Shown here: positions 10,379 through 20,911 of the stretch, one piece after another
Layout: the number at the start of each line of letters is the position of its first letter
Position numbering within the stretch: position 1 is the first letter of the stretch
Assembly: GCA_963921425.1 (NCBI GenBank)
Contig: OY992837.1
Coordinates: 8,529,896 to 8,593,895 of the forward strand
Origin: Dryas octopetala
Lineage: Eukaryota > Streptophyta > Magnoliopsida > Rosales > Rosaceae
DNA length: 64,000 bases
Reading direction: 5' to 3'
Made by a program: the position numbers and the translations under genes
The notes under the pieces: generated by a model
What the model saw: the letters and a program-made list of their open reading frames with translations, nothing else
Database searches by the model: none
What the model was told of the DNA's origin: nothing

Positions 10379-13300
10379 CTAGAATAGTTCAAGTAGTGTG
10401 GCTTGCAAAGCTGAATACACAGCGCGCCAGCCCTGTTCGGTAGGATGAGCAGCGTCCCAAAAGAATGTTGATTTAGGGTCTTCACAAATTGTATACTTCT
10501 TTGCCCCACTCCCATCCACACTCCCACAGTGATATGCATTGCTTATACCAATACAACATGGCCTCAATGGGTTCTCAAACCTTATACTTCCTGCCCATTT
10601 AATTAGAACAATTAAGACATATATATATATATTCATATTTCTTGTATATATTAGTTCCCAAAATAAACGTAAGATGTGATACATAATATAAAGTGTAATG
10701 TTCTCTTATTAGACATATATATATATATATATATGACAGGTTCTCTTATTAGACTATATATCCATAATCACATGTTGTCAGACAAACTAATATGTTAATT
10801 TCAGTTTATCTAACAACATAACATGTCATATATTTTCTAACATTCTAACAATAGCCAGAAGTTTTCTCATATTAACATAAAGGGTAAAGAATTAGTTACC
10901 TAAATGGTCTCCTTTGTTCTTGAACACAGACATGAAAGAGGCATAAAGGTCGAGAATGATGAAGGAAGACTTCTTGGTTTGGTTGTTCAAGTTGGCCACA
11001 GCTTGTTGCAACAAGAGGTTATGGAAACTGACAAGCAAGTTCTCGGTTCCATTGCATGTTTTAAATGAGGACTTGACTGTGCTAGTAGGGAGACATCCCA
11101 AAGGCTCCAGAGATGTCACAACTACTTTCTTCATTCCCAAGTCATAGATACGTTTCAAGTCCACACTTAATTGACTTACTACTGCTGTGATGAAGGTTTG
11201 CCAACCCTGTAATATATACATACATATATAGGAGAGATAGCGAGTTCAATATTGACATGTATTAAGAAATGCGAAGTTAAACATACAAGTAGATTTTATT
11301 TTTTTAAGAAATATGATCAATAATGTGATCAATAAATATAGTACATATAACAGGTTGAAACATTACTTGTTAAGGATTGAAACAATAATTAATGTGCACA
11401 CATTTTGGTTAATGTGTGGTTATTGGCAAAGAGAAAATGTGTGGTGATCGTGATCATTATTAACCTCCTTCATTTGCCGGATTTAAACTAGACAACAGAT
11501 TAAGGACAAGACGCATAGACCATGATTTTTGGACCAGGGAGATCTACATAATCCCATCTATGAGGCCCATATCCCTCATCATAACAATTCAGGCTGGGGC
11601 GGAATACCGACAAAACCGAAGAACTAACCGAAACCAACGGTCAGTTTACTGAAGGACGTTCGTCGGTTGTCCGAAAGTGTCGATGTCGGTAGGAGACAAC
11701 TTATCGATTCGCGGTAGCGGTTTGGACCAGCCTAAACCTGCGGTTTACCGTTAACGAACCATATATATATTTATTTATTTTTAAATTTATAGCACCTTAC
11801 ACCACCAAATCCTAAAGAAACCCTAAACTCTTACTCTCTCTCTCTCTCTCTCTCTCTCTCACATTTCGATCACACTCTCTCTTATCTTTTTTCTCTCTCT
11901 TCGCGATCACATCTATTCTCTCAGCTCTCTCTTCTCTCAAACCACCACAAAAAAAACGCCATCACCACCACGTCCTTCTGATCTCAGCCTTCTCTATTCT
12001 TTATCTTTCTATCTTTTCTCTCTTCTTTGTTTTCTCTCTCTTCGATCTGGTGGATTTACCTCTGTCTCTTCTCTCTCTATCTCTTCCCGATCTTCCTATG
12101 TCTCTTCTCTTTGTCCATATGAGAACATCCAGACGCTACCACCACTAGAGGTAAGACACCATAAACCCAATCGATTAGATTAAGCAGTTAGGTTAGGGTT
12201 TTCTAGATTGGGGATTTTAGGGTTTTTTAAAATTGGGGCTTTTGGGGTTTATGAATTGGGTATTTAAGGGTTTAGAATCAATTCAATTCTTGATCAAAGG
12301 CAGTGATGATCAATGAATTGAAAGTTAAAATTTTAGGGTTTTCAAATTTGGGGGTTTTGAGGGTTTTTTAAAATTGGGGCTTATGAGGTTCAAAATTGGG
12401 GGTTCTAGGGTTTCAATTCGATCCCAATTACATATAAATGTGTTACTTAGTTTAAAATTTTTATGTTTACATTGCAGGGTGTAGTTAAGTATGGTGCTGC
12501 AGAGTTGGGTATTGTTGCTGAGTGCTAACTTGTTGAAGGTATGTGATTCGATCCCAATGTATATAATTGTATGTTTAGTTATATGATCCTAATGTGAAGG
12601 GTACGTAGTTAAAAACTTAAATGTATATAATCCTAATGTGAATTTTGAAGGGTGTAGTTAAGTGTAGTTTGGTATGCTTAGTTATAGACTTAGGGGGGTG
12701 TCCCCAACTTAGATTTTGAAGAATTTTAATGGATTTTAAAATTCATAGAATCTATCAAAATCCAAGGGAATTGGCTAGAATTCTCATGAAATTTATTATG
12801 TGTAAAAAATGCATTCAAATCCATCCAAATCCTTCACTTAATGAAATCCATGACTTTTTATGACACCCAGATTTCATTGGAATCCATTAAAATCTGAGTT
12901 GAGGACACCTTGATTTCTTTGGATTCCATTAAAATCTGAGTTGGGGACACCTAGATTTCATTGGACATTTAAAATCCAATGAAATCTAAGTTGGGGACAC
13001 CCCCCTAATAGTCTTAAGTCAATTCGATCCCAATGTATATGATTGTATGCTTGCTGCCAATGCATGCTTAGTTATAGTCTTAGTTCAATTCGATCCCAAT
13101 ATATGTATGCTTGCTACCAACGTATGTCTTATAGTTATAGTTTCAATTTGATCCCAATGTATGATGGTTGCCTATCTTTTGTATGCTTGCTGCCAAGTTG
13201 AATATCCTAAGTTAATTAGTTAATGTATGTTCTATTTTTTTGATCTAGGATTCTAGGATTAGTGTGTACTAGTGAGTGGCTTAGAGCTGAAGAATTCAAC

Positions 13301-15519
13301 TTCTACAAGGAGCCAACTGAGGATGAAGTAGAATTCTACAAAGAACTTGAAGAAATTGAATCAAATAAATTTTTATGCATGTTTTGAAAGTTGCTGTTTT
13401 CATAAGTTAGGGTTTTCATAAGTTGGTGTTTGATTTTTTGAAATGCTTTGTGTTTCTGGCTTTTGCAGTGGTCACTAGTTCACAACTATCAACAAGTGAA
13501 CTACCTCCTCCACCAACAGTTTGAAACTTTGAAGGTTGTTGCTCAAGTTTTGTGTTAATTGGTTGCTGCTCAAGTGTCTTTGTAGTTTAGGGTTTACATT
13601 TGGTTATGTATATTTTATTTTTTGACCAGTTTGTAATTAGTTGTGAGTTTAACAATTCTCTTAATTTGTAATTGGTTGTAACTTCTAAGTACATTTGGTT
13701 GAAACAATTCTCTTAATTAGTTTCTTTGTAGGTTAAGTACATTTGTTTGAAACTTGAAAACAATTCTCTTAGTCTCCTATAATGGTATGCTTGCAAGGGT
13801 TTGTGGGTAAGTTGTAGCCTATTTTCTGGGTTTAAAAAAACTTGGCCATAATGGTAGAAAATGGGCTACAACTTACCTTCAGACCCAAAATGTGGCCTAT
13901 TATCATAGTTAATTGGAATGGGCCCATTTCGAACCAATTCGACCGATTGTGTCGGTTAAACCACCCATTGGTTTACCGACCATGTCAATGTCAGTTAGGA
14001 TTTGGCTCATTCCGACCATGATCGGTCAATATGCGGTTTGGGCCTAGCAGTTTTGTAACTGAACCGAACCAAACCCAGTCCTAATAATAATTATAATATT
14101 AACTTGAATCCTAGTACCAACGGATTCCAATGATTTTTCTTTCTTTAACAAATAGATTATTAACACCGTTGTAACTAAATTTTTCAACTTACTTTTTCAT
14201 CCACAATTTTTGTTTACTCTGTTCTAATTTTAAAATTTTCAATTCATTGTCCACAATTTTTTTTTGTCCATGTATATAGTAAATTAATAATTACTAATAT
14301 GAAGTTTTTGAGATTAGCTCAAGTGATGAAGATGAGTGTCGTAATGACTAATGAATTAGATTAAATTATAATTGGTATGTATATGATTCGATTCCCTTTA
14401 ATGTAATTAAAAAATTAATTACCAACCTGAGGAGAGCCATTTGTGGCAGCGTAGGTGGCATAGTCATTGCCAGAAACAGTGAGAAGGGCCACAGAGGATT
14501 GGAGGTCTTTGGGAGTGAAGACAGAGTCTTTGATGAGGCGATGCAAGTAGTCGATCTGGGTGGTCATGTTTGGGTATGGAGCCAAGGTATTAAACACACC
14601 CGTGCCTCCATGTGCAAAATTCATTCCATGTTTCAAATGCATCGCTTCCACCACTTTTCTAAATGCGTATGGCATTGGAGACTTCACCCCTATAAACTTA
14701 GCTGCATTGGATTGCATGCACGCGTTACAAAACATATGCTACAAAGCTTATACATATGGCCATGGGCCAGAGCACTCACTCATGCATTAACAATTAAAGT
14801 TATTTAATTAATTAATTAAAGCTTTAATAGGCATTATTAACTGGGTCATTAGAATTTAGAAGTATATGGAGTACTTAATCTTGATTACATTGCATGACAT
14901 GCACCAAATAGAGCCATAAAGCTTTTAGGAGCACAAATCAGAGTGATTAAGGAGGGAAACAGAAAGTAACAACAAAATAATTAAAGGGTAACATTCATTG
15001 GGTTACATCTGATAAAATTGGAACCTTACAAACAAGAATAACATGGTCTTAACTCACGACACGCATAAATTGAAAAAATTGTCTAAATTTTTATTTGCCA
15101 GAAAAATAACAAAAAGAAAAGAGGTTCAAACAATTTACAGTTGTTAATGCAGATGCAAAGAAATGTCCAAAAGCTTTAGTTCACATGAGAAAGTGACAAT
15201 GTGTACATATGATGGGCGTCTGATGGCATGATAGCTTGACACTGTTGAAAGCGAAAAAAGTATGCACAATAATGGAACATTTACAGGCAAAAGGAATTGC
15301 CTCCTCCCAATTAAAGTGTGCCATTATCTTAAGAGGAACCCACCACCACCACCACCATCACCACTCACAACAATAACATATATATATATAATACACACAA
15401 AAGAATACAAAAGAAAAAAAACAACAAGAAAAGCCCAATATTGCTTTAATCAGTCACATACACTTTGTACCAAAAAAGCTACTAAAGAGATTAAAAAAAA
15501 CAAAAACAAAGCACATGAT

Positions 15520-15564
<45 letters not shown>

Positions 15565-15881
15565 CCAAGGAAATCAGTGAGGACGCGGCCATCGGAGAAA
15601 CGGCCAGTGGGTTTGCCTGGGAATGTGATTCCATAAGGGTATTCCCAAGACATGTCCACTGCCTTCCTGTTGTTGCCTGTGGCTGAGTACGAGTCTCCAA
15701 AAACAAACAGTTTTGTTGGACGCGGAGCAAACAGATACCGTTCTGCGTCGTGGCCGCGGCTGTGGTGGTGGTGGTGGTGGTGGTCATGATGGTGGTGGTG
15801 GTGGTGGTGAGAAGCTGAAACTAGATGGAGGTAAAAGAGAATTAAGAGAGCTGGGAGGAAGAGGGTTTGAGCAAACTCCAT
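10379..15881 (-). CDS. GDSL esterase/lipase (At5g03610-like), copy 1
   Basis: Four exons on the minus strand: 15881-15566, 14701-14427, 11206-10900 and 10590-10379, 1,110 nt, 369 residues. It is a secreted SGNH/GDSL serine hydrolase; the substrate is unknown. Residues 1-23 form a signal peptide (MEFAQTLFLPALLILFYLHL...), followed at once by histidine runs to about residue 40. The nucleophile is Ser64 in FVFGDSYS; GGTGVF and SGNDYATY supply the oxyanion-hole Gly and Asn; Asp345 and His348 sit in WDAAHPT near the C terminus, so all catalytic blocks are present. The start at 15881 places the signal peptide at the N terminus; an ATG further upstream would spoil it. Intron 2 is 3.2 kb because of a transposon insertion. 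The gene is a tandem duplicate of 18119-20106, and the shared promoter flank shows the duplication included upstream DNA. Confidence 0.9.
11590..14083. mobile_element. 2.5-kb hAT-like element inside intron 2 of GDSL gene 1
   Basis: The left end (CAGGCTGGGGCGG) and right end (TAGGACTGGGTTTGG, read inward on the minus strand) are imperfect inverted repeats followed by many ACCG/CGGT words (11600-11750; 13930-14070), as in Ac-like hAT elements. An imperfect 8-bp repeat, TAACAATT at 11582-11589 versus TAATAATT at 14085-14092, may be the target duplication. The interior has a CT-rich stretch, stretches rich in TTAGGGTTTT words, and a short exon-like piece (about 13280-13388, reading FYKEPTEDEVEFYKELEEIE) whose source I do not recognise. 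No transposase domain is visible. A MITE lies within it. Confidence 0.6.
12693..13005. mobile_element. MITE with 24-bp perfect TIRs and TA flanks
   Basis: The termini are perfect inverted repeats beginning GGGGGGTGTCCCCAACTTAG, with TA on both sides (12691-12692; 13006-13007), as expected for Tc1/mariner (Stowaway-type) insertion, although TTA/TAA is also readable and would suggest PIF/Harbinger. The inside repeats words of the type AAATCTGAGTTGGGGACACC three times toward the right end. It sits inside the larger element in the GDSL intron. Confidence 0.75.
15522..15561. repeat. (AG)n microsatellite abutting a 5' splice site
   Basis: About 20 AG units on the plus strand, hence (CT)n on the sense strand of GDSL gene 1, starting within six bases of the intron 1 donor (donor G at 15565). 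Confidence 0.95.
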
Positions 15882-15960
15882 ATTGTTTGCACACAAAAAA
15901 AGGTTTGTTAATAAATGAAGTAGTGGAAGGAAGATCATATGTAACTGAGATATTCTCAAC

Positions 15961-15970
15961 GCTTTATATA
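15961..15970 (-). promoter_or_regulatory. Probable TATA box of GDSL gene 1
   Basis: TATATAAAGC on the minus strand, about 80 bp upstream of the ATG at 15881, a normal distance for a plant core promoter with a short leader. The paralogue has a weaker related word (CTATATGAAG) at the corresponding place near 20200. Confidence 0.5.
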
Positions 15971-16021
15971 GTGGCAAAGGAATTCTTAATTTCATCCACA
16001 ATCGATGACATCACCCGAGGG

Positions 16022-18118
16022 TGACCAAGTCTGGTCAACAGAGACTTTTTTTTTTGTTACGAAAAATGAATATGGACGTAATATAATTCTAACCCATTAT
16101 TCCAACCATTATCGCCATATATTTCAGCAAACTCCAAGAACGTCACGATTTTGCTCTTTGCATACTGTATTTTTGTTGTGATCGAGCTTCCATATGTACA
16201 TTGTACAACCATAGTATATGTTTCTCTTATTAGATCAAACAAATAGCAAGGAATCTTTTTACAGAAAGACCTGATCAATCGGCCATATATTATAAAAATA
16301 GATAATAAAAAAACAAAAATGTTACTTAATGAGTTTGTCGATCTCTTCTTTTTGTTTAGGAAAAGATTTTGTGTCTTAAGGTAAGAAATTAATCCATGTG
16401 CTGGCCCCAAATTCTATGTAGCAAAGTTGAATGATACACATCATAATTTTTTTTGGGTGATTATACACATTACTATCTATTTTTAATATTAAATTAATAT
16501 CATTTTATTAAAACAACATCTTACACATCTCAAATCTAATGGTTATAATTTTTACTTTATAAGGATTTTATATTTTTAATTTATATTATCCAATTCTATA
16601 TTCAAAATTTGCAACCAATGTTCGGGCCACCATCACGCCAAAACAATATGCAACTTCCATAAATATTGGGTGCTTTAATTAGAAACCCAAAATAAGAAAG
16701 AAATTTAATTCAAATCTCAGACAGCCCAAAAATTAAGTAGAAGCTCAAATTGTCCACCGAGCGCTTGGTAGATGTATATGTGTGCATCTGAAAGCTGTAT
16801 CTGCAACCTAAAATATGCATCTACAACCTAAAACTTGTCATTTGTAAGCTAAAAAAGATGTATCTGCAACCTAAAAATGTGTAGATGCAGATGCATCTGC
16901 ATCCACTGAGCACTCGGTAAGCTATAGCGCTTAGTGTGCCGAACCCTCGGTAGTATATTTTTTTGACTTCACGCACATATACACGAACAAATTAGGCTGA
17001 AACTTAATTACTTTTTTATTTGGCTGAGTTTAGGGTTAAAAAATTTTCAAAAACAAGACTTTGGAATAATTTATTATTAAATATTCTCTAACAGCAACTT
17101 TGAATGTTCTCCACCTCCAAGTTTCCAACGTTTGAATCTTCTCTCAAAGAATTCAACACTTGCTTTTTCTCTTTAAGAATCCAACGCCTGCTTCTTCTCT
17201 CAATATTTTTTGTCTCTTTGATTTCTTAGGTATTAGGTGAATTAGGAAAGATGTTATGCCCTGTTGGGGGTTACCATTATATTCCTTTGATCTCGTTAAA
17301 TAACTGTTTTCTTTGATCTCAATTTTAGCCCATTATAAAGAAAAGAAATTTTTTCATGTAAATTGGGTTTCTTAGATCTTATCTTGAATTGACAAGGACC
17401 TTCTTATGAACTATCACAAATCATTCAAGAGATTAGAAGTAGTGAATTATAGCATACCTTAATGAATGAATTGAATAAACTTTTTCTAAATCATAGATGC
17501 AATACGAGAGATAACGTAGTAGCTTTTAAGAGTTCTAAAATTGGGGCGAAATATTTTAAGAGATGAATGTACATTTAGCTAGGTTTTTTAATATGTTTTT
17601 TTATAATTTAATTTGAGTTTTGTAATATTTTTTAAAAAGTTAAATGGGTCTTTTTAAAAACTAATCTGATAAATGCATATATTATTAGATGTATATAACA
17701 ATATTAAATACTCCGATTGACATGAAAAATCCATGTCGTTAGGGCGTAATTAGGGCATCAATATATAATTAATTAGTCACCCTAGCACTTCCCTTCCGAT
17801 TTACTACATCCCTTTAACTAAAAACGAAAGAACAAAAAGTGTAAGATTGACTGAATGATCAAATCCAAAAGTTATAATCACTGGTCTTATAGTAATTTTG
17901 ATTTCATTTTTCCAACTTCCTATTTCAAAGCCCAAAGGCTACAACAGCAAAGGCCCAAGGACCACTTCCTAATTAACAGGTACTCCAAAGTAATCAAACC
18001 CATATGTTATATTATTCCAACAGTTACAGCATGATGACAATCTCTAATAAAAGGAAAATTCATACAAATTAAACTAACAATTACTGGCATGGCAATATTG
18101 GCACATCAATAAGATATT
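16022..18118. other. Spacer between the two GDSL genes
   Basis: No gene recognised. It includes a region at 16740-16950 with repeats of a GATGTATCTGCAACCTAAAA-like word and a perfect 20-bp palindrome, and ordinary AT-rich DNA. The last part, from about 18030, matches the 3' flank of GDSL gene 1, so the duplicated unit extends past the stop codon. Confidence 0.5.
16884..16903. repeat. Perfect 20-bp palindrome
   Basis: GATGCAGATGCATCTGCATC equals its own reverse complement. It is flanked by degenerate copies of the TATCTGCAACCTAAAA word and by short sequences resembling ACCGAGCGCT/AGCACTCGGT, which themselves form an outer imperfect inverted repeat (16756-16770; 16908-16920). Confidence 0.85.
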
Positions 18119-19783
18119 TTAGAAGAGTTGCTCAAGTGTGGCTTGCAAAGCTGAATACACAGCGCGCCAGCCCTGTTGGGTAGGATGATTAGTGTCCCAA
18201 AAGAATGCAGATTCAGGGTTTTCACAAATGGTATACTTCTTCGCCCCACTCTCATCCACACTCCCACAGAGATATTCATTGCTTATGCCAACACAACATG
18301 GCCTCAATGGGTTCTCAAACCTTATGCTTCCTGCCCAACAACAACATATATGTTCATATTTCATGTCTTAGTTCCCAAAGGCAAAGAAGATATGTATATG
18401 GCATGTTATATATATTATATATCATACTACAGGTGGAGTCTAGCTTGTTTAAATGTACGTGCAGCAATATAACATATATGCTATACTGTTTGGCAAAAGA
18501 AAAGCTCTCATATTAACATGCATAAAAGCTAAAGACTTAGTTACCTAAATGGTCTCCTTTGTCCATGAACACAGACATGAATGAGGCATAGAGATCAAGA
18601 ATGATGAAAGAAGACTTGTTGGCGTGGATGTTCAACTTGGCCACAGCTTGCTGCAACAAGAGGTTGTGAAAACTGACTAACAAGTTCTCGGTTCCATTGC
18701 ATGTTTGGAATGAGGATTTAGCTGTGCTCCCAGGGAGACATCCCAAAGGTTGCAGAGATGCCATAACTATTTTGTTCACTCCCAAGTCAGAGATACGTTT
18801 CAAGTTCACACTTAATTGATTTACTACTGCTGTGATGAAGGGTTGCCAACCCTGTAATACATAGACAAGAGATAGAGCTAGAGTTTAATACTAACATATA
18901 CTTTCACTTAACCTTACAACCTAGTAGAACAATTGTACATTTACCAATTAATATCTTTCATATAAAGATGAGAACCATCCATACAATTAAGTGGGGGTTT
19001 TTTTTATGTGATTGATAAATATGGTACATATATATGTATAATATTAAAAAAGTTTGGTTTTTATTTATAATATTGTACATATATATGTTAGTCAGATTTG
19101 AGACTAATTATTTTCTAATAAAAATAGTTGGGTTTGAGACTAATTATGTATAAGGGGTTTCACACACATTTTTTTCATATGACGGTTATATGTGACATTT
19201 CTCTCATAATACATATATATGTAAGTTATATCATATAAAGGTGCTACAAATATATATTGTAAGAAGGAAATCACATATAGAGATATTGCTATACATCTTT
19301 ACATGTATAACTTAAAACTTTTGTAAATTGAATATAAAAATTAATATTTTGTTATATACATATTATATGTACATACTAACCTGAGGAGAGCCATTTAGTG
19401 CTTTGTAAGTGGCGTAGTCATTGCCAGCAAGAGTGAGGAGGGCCACAGAGGATTGGAGGTGTTTGGGAGTGAAGACGGAGTCGTCCTTGATTAGGCGCTG
19501 GAAGTAGTCAATTTGGATGGTCATGTTTGGGTACGGAGCGGAGGTATCAAACACACCCGTGCCTCCATATGCGAAATTCATTCCGTGTTTCAAATTTTTG
19601 ACTCCCACCAATTTCCTAAACGTGTATGGCATTGGTGACTTCACTCCTATAAACCTAGCTGCCTTTATTGCATGCATGCATGCGTTACAACTTACAAAAC
19701 ATGTATATATATGCATGTTGTATATATTTTGTACAAAATTAAAAACCTATTCAAAAGATAAAAAAGAAGGTGATTGTAGAGAG

Positions 19784-19822
<39 letters not shown>

Positions 19823-20106
19823 CCGAGGAAATCAGTGAGGACACGACCATCGGAGAAACGGCCGGTGGGTTTGCCGGGGAAGGTGGTTCCATAAGGGTGT
19901 TTCCAAGACATGCTTTCAGACTTCCTGTTGTTGCCTGTGTCAGAATATGAGTCTCCAAAAACGAACAGCTTGGTGGGACGCGGATCGTGGTGGTGGTGGC
20001 GGCGGTGATGGTGGTGGTGGTGGTGGTGGTGGTGGGCAGCTGAAACTAGATGGAGGTAGAAGAGAAAGCAGAGAGCTGGGAGGAAGAGGGTTTGAGCCAA
20101 TTCCAT
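18119..20106 (-). CDS. GDSL esterase/lipase (At5g03610-like), copy 2
   Basis: Four minus-strand exons, 20106-19824, 19658-19381, 18851-18545 and 18330-18119, sum to 1,080 nt, 359 residues, with the same phases as copy 1. A signal peptide (MELAQTLFLPALCFLFYLHL...) is followed by ten consecutive histidines (25-34), two arginines and four more histidines. Nucleophile Ser53 in FVFGDSYS; GGTGVF; LAGNDYATY; Asp335 and His338 in WDTNHPT. All blocks of an active extracellular GDSL hydrolase are present. Compared with copy 1 it has a shorter insert between the histidine tract and the catalytic domain and one extra residue in exon 2 (KDDSV). Introns are short (165, 529 and 214 bp), so this copy shows the gene structure before the transposon entered copy 1. 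Substrate and role cannot be told from sequence. Confidence 0.92.
19787..19819. repeat. (GA)n microsatellite abutting a 5' splice site
   Basis: Uninterrupted GA units next to the intron 1 donor of GDSL copy 2 (donor G at 19823), in the same position as the tract in copy 1. Confidence 0.95.
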
Positions 20107-20289
20107 TGTATGGGGTATTATGAGAGATATCAAGCCAATTGTTAATAAATGAAGAGGTGGAAGGAAGATCATATGTAACTGAGATATTCTGAATGCTTCA
20201 TATAGTACGTGGCCAAGGAAACATTCATACATACATCCACAATGGATGACATCAGCCTGGTCAACAGCCTGGTCAGCCGCGACATGTGG

Positions 20290-20903
20290 TTGCTGATATA
20301 TGAAAGGGTACGGGGTCGGTGGCAGTTAATTAATACAAATGTGACAATTAATATTGTAATTTGCACCTTACAATATATACAATATATAAGACGGAAAATC
20401 TATACACTCAATTAGAAAAGTGGTAAAAAAAATAGAGAGGTAGTACACATAATACACCTTATATTTTATATTTACATATTTTCTGATTCCATGTATATAA
20501 CCAAGGACGCTGGCCTCCTGCCTTGCATAAAGGAAAGGAGAGAGAGAGGTGAGAGGTGGTCAATAAATTGAAGTGAATTAATTAGCAAGAGATTAATTAA
20601 TTTTGGGGTGCAAGCAAAGGCAGTTCAGGTTGAGTGAAGACGTACCTGAGTCAAAGAAGTAAAAGATATGTGGCCAGAAAGAGAGGAACGAAGAGCCTTT
20701 AAGCTTCCATGGTGGAATAGACTATATATAGAGTATGAGAATGTGTCGAAGAATTGACAAATGAGATTCTGCAAATGCTTATATATGTACTTTCATAATT
20801 AGTTAACTCCATCTATGATATAACATGTTCATTGCTGAGTGAATTAGCGCTCAAAGAGTAGGATTAGGATTTAGGATACCCTCATCTCAATTCTCATTCA
20901 TGC
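20290..20903. other. Gene-free interval
   Basis: AT-rich spacer upstream of GDSL copy 2; no element or coding region recognised beyond the duplicated promoter flank that ends near 20290. Confidence 0.5.
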
Positions 20904-20911
20904 ATGTTGAG

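Noticed and set aside
15450-16001. Longer start for GDSL copy 1 at an upstream ATG (position 16001)
   Set aside because: It would put about 40 residues before the signal peptide, and a TATA-like box lies within that stretch. The paralogue shows the start at MELAQ.
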